A DNA stretch of 64,000 nt from Elymus sibiricus (GCA_039707655.1 CM077665.1:448197531-448261530); one strand, 5' to 3'. Counted from the first letter of the stretch, positions 43,401 through 54,899 are shown. Numbers and translations: made by a program. Notes: generated by a model not told the origin, from the letters alone.

Positions 43401-44044
43401 ATGAAGTCAGAAAAGGGTTAAAAAGTGATGATGTGGCTTTGAATGGTGCATATTGAATGCAGAAAAAGTCTTGAGTTAAAATATGTTTAAAAAATGAAAT
43501 CCCTTTGTAATAGACGGGTTTTCGTGCGAAACCCTGATACTTCGAAGGAGATTGTCCAGTTTGTACACGAAGTGCATCCAGTTTTTCCCGTAACCCTCTC
43601 ACCTTTTTAGCACATGCTATGTGGCTGAAATTATGATACCATGCCAATTTTCAACCATTTCAGAGTTCATTTGCAGTGCTTTTCAGTCTCAGGGTCATCT
43701 TAGCTCAAAATAAATCATCAAATGCATGAAAAATAGCAAATGAAGTCAGAAAAGGGTTGAAAAGTGATTACGTGGCTTTGAGTGGTGCATATTGAATGCA
43801 GAAAAAGTCTTGAGTTAAAATATGTTTAAAAAATGAAATCCCTTTTGTAATAGATGAGTTTTCGTCAGAAACTCTCATACTTCGAAGGAGATTGTCCAGT
43901 TTGTACACGAAGTGCATCCAGTTTTTCCCGTAACCCTCACAACTTTTTAGCACATGCTATGTGGGTGAAATTATGATACCATGCCAATTTTCAACCATTT
44001 AAGAGTTCATTTGCAGTGCTTTTCAATCTTAGGGTCATCTTAGC
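28421..44044 (+). repeat. second HOR family a-j-k-l-m-o-s-t (2,717 bp and variants)
   Basis: Six successive units begin at the a-type monomer: 28421 (11 monomers), 32157 (7), 34536 (5), 36234 (9), 39290 (8) and 42007 (6). The order a j k l m o s t is complete at 39290-42006. 36234-39289 has s twice. 28421-32156 has an m-n2-m-n2 dimer expansion (29780-31139). The shorter units are fused through hybrid monomers. Diagnostic marks: a has ttaacatatg with catcctg; j has gaatgaag with gttcaaaa; k has gatgtcag with gatacatcg; l has aatggtcatatt; m has gatacatcg with cttcttagc; o and s have gacgggttttcgtgcg; t has gattacgtgg and ctttgagtgg. Confidence 0.8.
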
Positions 44045-44384
44045 TCAAAATAAATCATGAAATGCATGAAAAATAGCAAATGAAGTCAGAAAAGGGTTGA
44101 AAAGTGATGATGTGGCTTTTAATGGTGCATATTGAATGCAGAAAAAGTCTTGAGTTAACATATGTTTAAAAATATGAAATCCCTTTGTAATAGACGGGTT
44201 TTCGTGCGAAACCCTGATACTTCGAAGGAGATTGTCCAGTTTGTACACGAAGTGCATCCAGTTTTTCCCGTAACCCTCTCACCTTTTTAGCACATGCTAT
44301 GTGGCTGAAATTATGATACCATGCCAATTTTCAACCATTTCAGAGATCATTTGCAGTGCTTTTCAATCTCAGGGTCATCTTAGC
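44045..44384 (+). repeat. a-type monomer with internal s-type tract
   Basis: Both ends are a-type (ttaacatatg before, gagatcattt after). Between 44197 and 44305 the sequence carries every s-type mark: gacggg, cgtgcg, tacacgaag, catccag, cacctttt and tgtggctg. Two switches within one monomer suggest a conversion tract of at least 109 bp rather than a simple crossover. Confidence 0.65.
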
Positions 44385-47300
44385 TCAAAATAAATCATGA
44401 AATGCATGAAAAATAGCAAATGAAGTCAGAAAAGGGTTGAAAAGTGATGATGTGGCTTTTAATGGTGCATATTGAATGCAAAAAAAGTCTTGAGTTAAAA
44501 TATGTTTAAAAATATGAAATCCCTTTGAAATAGACATGTTTTCGTTCGAAACCCTGATACTTCGAAGGAGATTGTCCAGTTTGTACAAGAAGTGCATCCA
44601 GTTTTTCCCGTAACCCTCTCAACTTTTTAGCACATGCTATGTGGGTGAAATTATGATACCATGCCAATTTTCAACCATTTCAGAGTTCATTTGCAGTGCT
44701 TTTCAATCTCAGGGTCATCTTAGCTCAAAATAAATCATGAAATGCATGAAAAATAGCAAATGAAGTCAGAAAAGGGTTGAAAAGTGATGATGTGGCTTTT
44801 AATGGTGCATATTGAATGCAGAAAAAGTCTTGAGTTAAAATATGTTTAAAAGTATGAAATCCCTTTGTAATAGACATGTTTTCGTTCGAAACCCTGATAC
44901 TTCGAAGGAGATTGTCCAGTTTGTACAAGAAGTGCATCCAGTTTTTCCCGTAACCCTCTCAACTTTTTAGCACATGCTATGTGGGTGAAATTATTATACC
45001 ATGCCAATTTTCAACCATTTCAGAGTTCATTTGCAGAGCTTTTCAATCTCAGGGTTATCTTAGCTCAAAATAAATCATGAAATGCATGAAAAATAGCAAA
45101 TGAAGTCAGAAAAGGGTTGAAAAGTGATGATGTGGATTTGAATGGTGCATATTGAATGCAGAAAAAGTCTTGAGTTAAAATATGTTCAAAAATATGAAAT
45201 CCCTTTGTAATAGACGAGTTTTCGTCCGAAACCCTGATACTTCGAAGGAGATTGTCCAGTTTGTACACGAAGTGCATCCAGTTTTTCCCGTAACCCTCTC
45301 AACTTTTTAGGACATGCTATGTGGGTGAAATTATGATACCATGCCGATTTTCAACCATTTCAGAGTTCATTTGCAGTGCTTTTCAATCTCAGGGTTATCT
45401 TAGCTCAAAATAAATCATGAAATGCATGAAAAATAGCAAATGAAGTCAGAAAAGGGTTGAAAAGTGATGACGTGGCTTTGAATGGTGCATATTGAATGCA
45501 GAAAAAGTCTTGAGTTAAAATATGTTTAAAAAATGAAATCCCTTTGTAATAGACGGGTTTTCGTGCGAAACCCTGATACTTCGAAGGAGATTGTCCAGTT
45601 TGTGCACGAAGTGCATCCAGTTTTTCCCGTAACTTTCTCAACTTTTTAGCACATGATATGTGGGTGAAATTATGATACCATGCCAATTTTCAACCATTTC
45701 AGAGTTCATTTGCAGTGCTTTTCAGTCTCAGGCTCATCTTAGCTCAAAATAAATCATCAAATGCATGAAAAATAGCAAATGAAGTCAGAAAAGGGTTGAA
45801 AAGTGATGATGTGGCTTTGAATGGTGCATATTGAATGCAGAAAAATTCTTGAGTTAAAATATGTTTAAAAAATGAAATCCCTTTTGTAATAGATGAGTTT
45901 TCGTCCGAAACGTTGATACTTCGAAGGAGATAGTCCAGTTTGTACACGAAGTGCATCCAGTTTTTCCCGTAACCCTCACAACTTTTTAGCACATGCTATG
46001 TGGGTGAAATTTTGATACCATGCCAATTTTCAACCATTTCAGGGTTCATTTGCAGTGCTTTTCAATCTCAGGGTCATCTTAGCTCAAAATAAATCATGAA
46101 ATGCATGAAAAATAGCAAATGAAGTCAGAAAAGGGTTGAAAAGTGATGATGTGGCTTTTAATGGTGCATATTGAATGCAGAAAAAGTCTTGAGTTAACAT
46201 ATGTTTAAAAATATGAAATCCCTTTGTAATAGACGAGTTTTCATCCGAAACCCTGATACTTCGAAGGAGATTGTCCAGTTTGTACAAGAAGTGCATCCTG
46301 TTTTTCCCGTAACCCTCTCAACTTTTTAGCACATGCTATGTGGGTGAAATTATGATACCATGCCAATTTTCAACCATTTCAGAGATCATTTGCAGTGCTT
46401 TTCAATCTCAGGGTCATCTTAGCTCAAAATAAATCATGAAATGCATGAAAAATAGCAAATGAAGTCAGAAAAGGGTTGAAAAGTGATGATGTGGATTTGA
46501 ATGGTGCATATTGAATGCAGAAAAAGTCTTGAGTTAAAATATGTTCAAAAATATGAAATCCCTTTGTAATAGACGAGTTTTCGTCCGAAACCCTGATACT
46601 TCGAAGGAGATTGTCCAGTTTGTACACGAAGTGCATCCAGTTTTTCCCGTAACCCTCTCAACTTTTTAGGACATGCTATGTGGGTGAAATTATGATACCA
46701 TGCCAATTTTCAACCATTTCAGAGTTCATTTGCAGTGCTTTTCAATCTCAGGGTTATCTTAGCTCAAAATAAATCATGAAATGCATGAAAAATAGCAAAT
46801 GAAGTCAGAAAAGGGTTGAAAAGTGATGACGTGGCTTTGAATGGTGCATATTGAATGCAGAAAAAGTCTTGAGTTAAAATATGTTTAAAAAATGAAATCC
46901 CTTTGTAATAGACGGGTTTTCGTGCGAAACCCTGATACTTCGAAGGAGATTGTCCAGTTTGTGCACGAAGTGCATCCAGTTTTTCCCGTAACTTTCTCAA
47001 CTTTTTAGCACATGATATGTGGGTGAAATTATGATACCATGCCAATTTTCAACCATTTCAGAGTTCATTTGCAGTGCTTTTCAGTCTCAGGCTCATCTTA
47101 GCTCAAAATAAATCATCAAATGCATGAAAAATAGCAAATGAAGTCAGAAAAGGGTTGAAAAGTGATGATGTGGCTTTGAATGGTGCATATTGAATGCAGA
47201 AAAATTCTTGAGTTAAAATATGTTTAAAAAATGAAATCCCTTTTGTAATAGATGAGTTTTCGTCCGAAACGTTGATACTTCGAAGGAGATAGTCCAGTTT

Positions 47301-48462
47301 GTACACGAAGTGCATCCAGTTTTTCCCGTAACCCTCACAACTTTTTAGCACATGCTATGTGGGTGAAATTTTGATACCATGCCAATTTTCAACCATTTCA
47401 GGGTTCATTTGCAGTGCTTTTCAATCTCAGGGTCATCTTAGCTCAAAATAAATCATGAAATGCATGAAAAATAGCAAATGAAGTCAGAAAAGGGTTGAAA
47501 AGTGATGATGTGGCTTTTAATGGTGCATATTGAATGCAGAAAAAGTCTTGAGTTAACATATGTTTAAAAATATGAAATCCCTTTGTAATAGACGAGTTTT
47601 CATCCGAAACCCTGATACTTCGAAGGAGATTGTCCAGTTTGTACAAGAAGTGCATCCTGTTTTTCCCGTAACCCTCTCAACTTTTTAGCACATGCTATGT
47701 GGGTGAAATTATGATACCATGCCAATTTTCAACCATTTCAGAGATCATTTGCAGTGCTTTTCAATCTCAGGGTCATCTTAGCTCAAAATAAATCATGAAA
47801 TGCATGAAAAATAGCAAATGAAGTCAGAAAAGGGTTGAAAAGTGATGATGTGGCTTTTAATGGTGCATATTGAATGCAGAAAAAGTCTTGAGTTAAAATA
47901 TGTTTAAAAATATGAAATCCCTTTGAAATAGACATGTTTTCGTTCGAAACCCTGATACTTCGAAGGAGATTGTCCAGTTTGTACAAGAAGTGCATCCAGT
48001 TTTTCCCGTAACCCTCTCAACTTTTTAGCACATGCTATGTGGGTGAAATTATGATACCATGCCAATTTTCAACCATTTCAGAGTTCATTTGCAGTGCTTT
48101 TCAATCTCAGGGTCATCTTAGCTCAAAATAAATCATGAAATGCATGAAAAATAGCAAATGAAGTCAGAAAAGGGTTGAAAAGTGATGATGTGGCTTTTAA
48201 TGGTGCATATTGAATGCAGAAAAAGTCTTGAGTTAAAATATGTTTAAAAGTATGAAATCCCTTTGTAATAGACATGTTTTCGTTCGAAACCCTGATACTT
48301 CGAAGGAGATTGTCCAGTTTGTACAAGAAGTGCATCCAGTTTTTCCCGTAACCCTCTCAACTTTTTAGCACATGCTATGTGGGTGAAATTATGATACCAT
48401 GCCAATTTTCAACCATTTCAGAGTTCATTTGCAGTGCTTTTCAATCTCAGGGTCATCTTAGC
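44385..48462 (+). repeat. nested duplication: b-b flanking a 1,359-bp tandem repeat
   Basis: The four-monomer unit n2-o-t-a is present twice in tandem (45065-46423 and 46424-47782, exact offset 1,359 bp), sharing private marks such as gcacatgatatg, aaaaattcttgag and gaaacgttgatac. It is bracketed by two copies of a b-b pair (44385/44725 and 47783/48123, offset 3,398 bp) that share ctttgaaatagac and aaaagtatgaaa. A single unequal exchange between repeats can generate this pattern. Confidence 0.75.
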
Positions 48463-49187
48463 TCAAAATAAATCATGACATGCATGAAAAATAGCAAATG
48501 ATGTCAGAAAAGGGTTGAAAAGTGATGATGTGGCTTTGAATGGTGCATATTGAATGCAGAAAAAGTCTTGAGTTAAAATATGTTTAAAAATGAAATCCCT
48601 TTTGTAATAGACGAGTTTTCGTTCGAAACCCTGATACTTCGAAGGAGATTGTCCAGTTTGTACACGAAGTGCATCCAGTGTTCCCGTAACCCTCTCAACT
48701 TTTTAGCACATGCTATGTGGGTGAAATTATGATACCATGCCTATTTTCAACCATTTCAGAGTTCATTTGCAGTGCTTTTCAATCTCAGGGTCATCTTAGC
48801 TCAAAATAAATCATGAAATGCATGAAAAATAGCAAATGAAGTCAGAAAAGGGTTGAAAAGTGATGATGTGGCTTTGAATGGTGCATATTGAATGCAGAAA
48901 AGTCTTGAGTTAAAAAAATGTTTAAAAATATGAAATCCCTTTGTAATAGACATGTTTTCGTCCGAAACCCTGATACTTCGAAGGAGATTGTCCAGTTTCT
49001 ACACGAAGTACATCCAGTTTTTCCCGTAACCCTCTCAACTTTTTAGCACATGCTATGTGTTTGAAATTATGATACCATGCCAATTTTCAACCATTCCAGA
49101 GTTCATTTGCAGTGCTTTTCAATCTCAGGGTCATCTTAGCTCAAAATAAATCATGAAACGCAAGAAAAATAGCAAATGCATGGTATC

Positions 49188-49235
49188 ATGAAAAATAGCA
49201 AATCATGAAAAGTCATGAAATGCATGAATGCAGAA
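49188..49235 (+). repeat. type-e rearranged junction, copy 7
   Basis: Same filler, 24,120 bp after copy 6, near the right end of the left arm. A private change (gcaagaaa for gcatgaaa) lies just upstream, and the following f-type monomer lacks the changes seen in the other f copies. This is therefore the most diverged member. Confidence 0.85.
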
Positions 49236-50833
49236 AAAGTCTTGAGTTAAAATATGTTTAAAAATATGAAATCCCATTGTAATAGACATATTTTCGTCCG
49301 AAACCCTAATACTTCGAAGGAGATTGTCCTGTTTCGACACGAAGTACATCCAGTTTTTCCCGTAACCCTCTCAACTTTTTAGCACATGCTATGTGGGTGA
49401 AATTATGATACCATGCCAATTTTCAACAATTCCAGAGTTCATTTGAAGTGCTTTTCAATCTCAGGGTCATCTTAGCTCAAAATAAATCATGAAATGCATG
49501 AAAAATAGCAAATGAAGTCAGAAAAGGGTTGAAAAGTGATGATGTGGCTTTTAATGGTGCATATTGAATGCAGAAAAAGTCTTGAGTTAAAATATGTTTA
49601 AAAATATGAGATCCCTTTGTAATAGACGAGTTTTCGTCCGAAACCCTGATACTTCGAAGGAGATTGTCCAGTTTGTACACGAAGTGCATCCAGTTTTTCC
49701 CGTAACCCTCTCAACTTTTTAGCACATGCTATGTGGGTGAAATTATGATACCATGCCGATTTTCAACCATTTCAGAGTTCATTTGCAGTGCTTTTCAATC
49801 TCAGGGTTATCTTAGCTCAAAATAAATCATGAAATGCATGAAAAATAGCAAATGAAGTCAGAAAACGGTTGAAAAGTGATGACGTGGCTTTGAATGGTGC
49901 ATATTGAATACAGAAAAAGTCTTGAGTTAAAATATGTTTAAAAAATGAGATCCCTTTGTAATAGACGAGTTTTCGTCCGAAACCCTGATACTTCGAAGGA
50001 GATTGTCTAGTTTGTACACGAAGTGCATCCAGTTTTTCCCGTAACCCTCTCAACTTTTTAGCACATGCTATGTGGGTGAAATTATGATACCATGCCAATT
50101 TTCAACCATTTCAGAGTTCATTTGCAGTGCTTTTCAATCTCAGGGTTACCTTAGCTCAAAATAAATCATGAAATGCATGAAAAGTAGTAAATGAAGTTAG
50201 AAAAGGTTTGAAAAGTGATGACGTGGCTTTGAATGGTGCATATTGAATGCAGAAAAAGTCTTGAGTTAAAATATGTTTAAAAAATGAAATCCCTTTGTAA
50301 TACACGAGTTTTCGTCCGAAACCCTGATACTTCGAAGGAGATTGTCCAGTTTGTACACGAAGTGCATCCAGTTTTTCCCGTAACTTTCTCATCTTTTTAG
50401 CACATGCTATGTGGGTGAAATTATGATACCATGCCAATTTTGAACCATTTCAGAGTTCATTTGCAGTGCTTTTCAATCTCAAGGTCATCTTAGCTCAAAA
50501 TAAATCATGAAATGCATGAAAAATAGCAAATGAAGTCAGAAAAGGGTTGAAAAGTGATGATGTGGCTTTGAATGGTGCATATTGAATGCAGAAAAAGTCT
50601 TGAGTTAAAATATGTTTAAAATATGCAATCCCTTTGTAATAGACGAGTTTTCGTCCGAAACCCTGATACTTCGAAGGAGATTGTCCAGTTTGTACAAGAA
50701 GTGCATCCTGTTTTTCCCGTAACTTTCCCAACTTTTTAGCACATGCTATGTGGGTGAAATTATGATACCATGCCAATTTTCAACCATTTCAGAGTTCATT
50801 TGCAGTGCTTTTCAATTTCAGGGTCATCTTAGC

Positions 50834-52189
50834 TCAAAATAAATCATGAAATGCATGAAAAATAGCAAATGAAGTCAGAAAAGGGTTGAAAAGTGATGAT
50901 GTGGCTTTGAATGGTGCATATTGAATGCAGAAAAAGTTTTGAGTTAAAATATGTTTAAAAAAATAAAATCCTTTTGTAATAGACGAGTTTTCGTCCGAAA
51001 CCCTGATACTTCGATGGAGATTGTCCAGTTTCTACACGAAGTGCATCCAGTTTTTCCCGTAACCCTCTCACCTTTTTAGCACATGCTATGTGGGTGAAAT
51101 AATGATACCATGCCAATTTTCAACCATTTCAGAGTTCATTTGCAGTGCTTTTCAATCTCAGGGTCATCTTAGCTCAAAATAAATCATGAAATGCATGAAA
51201 AATAGCAAATGAAGTCAGAAAAGGGTTGAAAAGTGATGACGTGGCTTTGAATGGTGCATATTGAATGCAGAAAAAGTCTTGAGTTAAAATATGTTTAAAA
51301 AATGAGATCCCTTTGTAATAGACGAGTTTTCGTCCGAAACCCTGATACTTCGAAGGAGATTGTTCAGTTTGTACACGAAGTGCATCCAGTTTTTCCCGTA
51401 ACCCTCTCAACTTTTTAGCACATGCTATGTGGGTGAAATTATGATACCATGCCAATTTTCAACCATTTCAGAGTTCATTTGCAGTGCTTTTCAATCTCAG
51501 GGTCATCTTAGCTCAAAATAAATCATGAAATGCATGAAAAATAGCAAATGAAGTCAGAAAAGGGTTGAAAAGTGATGATGTGGCTTTGAATGGTGCATAT
51601 TGAATGCAGAAAAAGTCTTGAGTTAAAATATGTTTAAAAAAATAAAATCCTTTTGTAATAGACGAGTTTTCGTCCGAAACCCTGATACTTCGATGGAGAT
51701 TGTCCAGTTTCTACACGAAGTGCATCCAGTTTTTCCCGTAACCCTCTCACCTTTTTAGCACATGCTATGTGGGTGAAATAATGATACCATGCCAATTTTC
51801 AACCATTTCAGAGTTCATTTGCAGTGCTTTTCAATCTCAGGGTCATCTTAGCTCAAAATAAATCATGAAATGCATGAAAAATAGCAAATGAAGTCAGAAA
51901 AGGGTTGAAAAGTGATGACGTGGCTTTGAATGGTGCATATTGAATGCAGAAAAAGTCTTGAGTTAAAATATGTTTAAAAATGAGATCCCTTTGTAATAGA
52001 CGAGTTTTCGTCCGAAACCCTGATACTTCGAAGGAGATTGTTCAGTTTGTACACGAAGTGCATCCAGTTTTTCCCGTAACCCTCTCAACATTTTAGCACA
52101 TGCTATGTGGGTGAAATTATGATACCATGCCAATTTTCAACCATTTCAGAGTTCATTTGCAGTGCTTTTCAATCTCAGGGTCATCTTAG
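50834..52189 (+). repeat. two-monomer tandem duplication q-r (678 bp)
   Basis: q-r at 50834-51512 is repeated at 51513-52189. Both q copies share the private gatacttcgatggag, and both r copies share attgttcag. A similar but independent q-r expansion occurs at 14510-15867. Confidence 0.75.
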
Positions 52190-52904
52190 CTCAAAATAAA
52201 TCATGAAATGCATGAAAAATAGCAAATGAAGTCAGAAAAGGGTTGAAAAGTGATGATGTGGCTTTTAATGGTCATATTGAATGCAGAAAAAGTCTTGAGT
52301 TAAAATATGTTTAAAAATATGAAATCCCTTTGTAATAGACATGTTTTCGTCCGAAACCTAATACTTCGAAGGAGATTGTCCAGTTTCTACACGAAGTACA
52401 TCCAGTTTTTCCCGTAACCCTCTCAACTTTTTAGCACATGCTATGTGGCTGAAATTATGATACCATGACAATTTTCAACCATTCCAGAGTTCATTTGCAG
52501 TGCTTTTCAATCTCAGGGTCATCTTAGCTCAAAATAAATCATGAAATGCATGAAAAATAGCAAATGAAGTCAGAAAAGGGTTGAAAAGTGATGATGTGGC
52601 TTTTAATGGTGCATATTGAATGCAGAAAAAGTCTTGAGTTAAAATATGTTTAAAAATATGAAATCCCTTTGTAATAGACGAGTTTTCGTCCGAAACCCTG
52701 ATACTTCGAAGGAGATTGTCCAGTTTGTACACGAAGTGCATCCAGTTTTTCCCGTAACCCTCTCAACTTCTTAGCACATGCTATGTGGGTGAAATTATGA
52801 TACCATGCCAATTTTCAACTATTCCAGAGTTCATTTGCAGTGCTATTCAATCTCAGGGTCATCTTAGCTCAAAATAAATCATGAAATGCCTGAAAAATAG
52901 CAAA

Positions 52905-52909
52905 TGAAG
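52905..52909. repeat. target site duplication, left
   Basis: tgaag directly before the TG terminus of the solo LTR; identical to 56689-56693. Five bases is the usual length for LTR retrotransposon integrases. Joining caaatgaag to tcagaaaag restores the satellite monomer exactly. Confidence 0.9.
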
Positions 52910-52920
52910 TGTGACGCCCC
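52910..52920 (-). repeat. LTR 3' terminus
   Basis: tgtgacgcccc on the plus strand. It pairs with the other terminus at 9 of 11 positions; the two mismatches are G/A changes at CpG-like sites. Confidence 0.8.
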
Positions 52921-53020
52921 GACTTAATCGTGCACTAATCAAACACGCAAATGCACACGATCAAGCCTAGGGACTCACTTGAAGATATCACAACACAACT
53001 CTAAACTCAAATAAAATAAT

Positions 53021-53040
53021 ATAAGCTTATTATTACAAGC
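53021..53040 (-). terminator. possible LTR polyadenylation region
   Basis: On the minus strand CTTGTAATAATAAGC is followed by an A/T-rich TATATTATTTTATTTG stretch, about 190-230 bases after the candidate stop codon. It resembles the loose AAUAAU-type near-upstream signals of plants. No canonical AATAAA is seen here, so the call is tentative. Confidence 0.25.
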
Positions 53041-53230
53041 CAGGGGCCTCGAGGGCTCGAATACATAAGCTTGCGCATACAAGCGTCAGCGAAAGCATTA
53101 GATATCTGAGTACAGATATAAAAGTAAAACAGATATGCCCTAACAGGCGGGGCAAACAACAACACAGATCGAGAAGGCGCAGGCCTCCTGCCTGGGAGCC
53201 TCCTAACTACTCCTGGTCGGCCGGCTCAAT

Positions 53231-53304
53231 CTAGTAGTAGCGACCTCCGGGGCTCTCCTGGTAGTAACCTCCTGCGGTGGCGTCTGGCTCCTGAGCTCCA
53301 TCGT
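53231..53304 (-). CDS. candidate last exon of an LTR-encoded spliced ORF
   Basis: On the minus strand an acceptor (acatcag, AG at 53306-53305) is followed by 74 bases that are open in the frame set by the upstream exon. They end at TAG (53233-53231). The split codon G+AC gives Asp, followed by DGAQEPDATA, then GGYYQESPGGRYY and stop. The peptide is acidic and Gly/Tyr-rich at its end. It belongs with the exon at 54828-54899: donor phase and acceptor phase agree, and both exons share the local theme of an acidic residue run with AQE. Function unknown; no domain is recognised. Similar short acidic terminal exons occur, as I recall, in related Triticeae LTRs, which I cannot verify here. It could still be chance, since the exon is short. 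Confidence 0.4.
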
Positions 53305-53491
53305 CTGATGTATCATCAAATAGGTATGGGGAAAAGAATAGCAGAGCAACCGTGAGTACTCATCCAAAGTACTCGCAAGACTGACATCAGAACTATACTA
53401 ATTATGCATTGGTATCAAATGGAGAGGCTGTATCTGTGGACTATATAGCAGCAAAGCCAGAATAGAGAGAAAGGCCTAGCCTAGCGAAGAC

Positions 53492-53519
53492 TAGCATCTT
53501 CAGAGTAGCATCTTCAGAG
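53492..53519. repeat. 14-bp tandem duplication in the LTR
   Basis: tagcatcttcagag is present twice in direct succession (53492-53505 and 53506-53519). It looks like a recent replication slippage event and would be a useful copy-specific marker for this LTR. Confidence 0.8.
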
Positions 53520-54363
53520 TCTTGCAGCATAAGAAGAGAGCAGATATGGCATATTATAAATTATCAAGCATGTTGAAGCAAAGCCCAGAGATCCTTCCTT
53601 GACTCCCTGCGAGAAAGCAATCCCGGAGCTTGCAATTAATTAACAGGTATCCACTTCAAGTAATAATAGATCGGGATACAACACTGAGCGTCCTGTTACC
53701 GTGGACACGGCTATTCGAATAGATAACTTCCCTGCAGGAGTGCACTACTGTTACCCAACACGCTCGATTACATCTGGCCGGACACACTTGCTGGGTAATT
53801 CCCGGCCTCGGGTAATCGACACGAAGCAGCGTCCTACCTAAGCTCAGCAGAGAGGTCAACACGCCGGTCTAAATCCTAAGCACGAAGGGGTCTTGGGCCA
53901 TCGCCCTTCGCACTCCTGCACATTGCGAGGGTGGTTGGGGTGCAGGCGCGACACTGTATACACAAGTGAAGTACCAGCCCAATCCCAACCAGCCCGGAAG
54001 GATGAACTGTGACGTCTGAAGAGCTTTCGGGAGAAACGTACAACGTAGAGGGCCCCATTAAACCATTATCCCACGTGGTGGTAGTGCGTATAGGGCACGA
54101 TGACCCACTCAGATCAATACCCAAATCAGTTAGGCGTATTTAGTAACTCGCAGAGACGATCAGACAACCTGTCGCTCCGACTTGGTAACTCACGGATATC
54201 GACCAGGGTGGACTCCGCCTGCCCTGTCGTTCCACCACAATAATCTCTCGCGGGTGCCCTCCTGGCAAGCCCGACTTCATAATTCCCTGCGGGTACCCCT
54301 CGGGGTCGACCCGCCTGTATAAAGGTCAAAGTATCTGTGTGTCCAAGTATCGAGAAGGAATCC

Positions 54364-54560
54364 GAGGAATCACCCTCGATGGGTTCCCACTCGAGGAGTT
54401 GCACGACGAAAGCTTTGTCGGAAATGACGAAGGAGGAATCACCCTCGGCAACACACGTCTGGGTAGCTATTCTACAGAGGCATCATCGGAAGTGGGATAG
54501 GAGGTATCACCCTCGGCACTCGATGCCAGCTCTGCAGAGTCGAGCAACTTAGGGGGTGTG
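54364..54560. repeat. diverged 68-bp tandem repeat inside the LTR
   Basis: Three units start at 54364, 54433 and 54501. Each opens with gaggaatcaccctcg (third copy gaggtatcaccctcg), at intervals of 69 and 68 bp. Units 1 and 2 also share a similar end (cggaaatgacgaag, cggaagtgggatag), and units 2 and 3 share ctacagag/ctgcagag. The remaining parts are strongly diverged. Possible enhancer-like subrepeats of the LTR, by analogy only. Confidence 0.6.
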
Positions 54561-54827
54561 CGGTGATGTGCTGATCTCAGCCCGTTCGATCACATCGATC
54601 GGGGCACAGATACTAAAGCGGAGCAACTACAGCAAGGGAGAGGGGCCACAGATGGTTTTCCATCCATCCCATACTAAACAGTTTAGGATAACAGGCAGGT
54701 ATCAAAAATAGCTACAAGGACAGGCTATGCATCAGAATAGGGTAAAACAAAGTAGCAGCAATTTCTAATGCAAGCAGGAGGGAGAAAGAATAGGATTTAA
54801 CGGCATGCGTCAAGGGGGTTTGCTTAC

Positions 54828-54899
54828 CTGGAAGCTCTGCGGCAAAGGAGGGATCGTCAGTGGGGTCGTCTGTCTCCTGAGCTGCGTCGGTCTCGGGGG
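54828..54899 (-). CDS. candidate internal exon of an LTR-encoded spliced ORF
   Basis: 72 bases on the minus strand between a pyrimidine-rich acceptor (cttcttctccgatag) and a strong donor (CCAG/GTAAGC). The exon is a multiple of three and starts and ends in phase 1. Read in the open frame it gives PETDAAQETDDPTDDP followed by SFAAELP: strongly acidic and probably disordered. Joined to the exon at 53231-53304 the frame stays open to a TAG stop. The first exon is not identified. It should lie in the GC-rich leader at 55470-56130, where a frame starting at ATG 55987-55985 is one option. No homology to gag or pol domains is visible. Confidence 0.4.

Larger units (their letters stand above)
1..52909 (+). 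repeat. Afa/pAs1-like satellite array, left arm
   Basis: About 155 head-to-tail monomers of 338-340 bp, all in the same orientation. A monomer can be read from tggtgcatattgaatgcag to the next copy (1, 341, 681, 1021, 1359 and so on). Most of the length variation comes from small indels in the A-run before the aaatccc motif (aaaaatatgaaatcccttt, aaaaaatgaaatcccttt, aaaaaatgaaatcccttttg). Neighbouring monomers differ at roughly a dozen positions; copies of the same type far apart are nearly identical, which shows that the units amplified are multimers. The family call rests on the match to the Afa PCR primers as I remember them, plus the 340-bp length known for Afa. The array runs off the left edge. 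No gene, tRNA or rRNA sequence is seen inside it. Confidence 0.9.
53305..54827 (-). other. candidate intron of the LTR transcript
   Basis: Starts GTAAGC after CCAG (a good plant donor) and ends ACATCAG; 1,523 bp. Within it lie a 14-bp tandem duplication at 53492-53519 and a diverged 68-bp repeat at 54364-54560. Open frames of 68-92 codons occur inside but show no recognisable domain, so I do not call them genes. Confidence 0.4.

Noticed and set aside
263..52741. Repeated minus-strand open frames of 61-93 codons in most monomers (MHFVYKLDN and MAWYHNF types)
   Set aside because: They are the same stretch of satellite read over and over. Monomer indels of 1-2 bp break the frame in many copies, the longer forms lack an ATG, and no domain or splice context is seen. 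They exist because the satellite consensus happens to lack stops in that frame.
1..52909. CRISPR-like regular repeat spacing
   Set aside because: Whole 340-bp units are repeated with no unique spacers; this is satellite DNA of a plant.
53656..54404. Minus-strand frames of 68-92 codons in the LTR
   Set aside because: No recognisable domain. They lie in the candidate intron and span a diverged tandem repeat.
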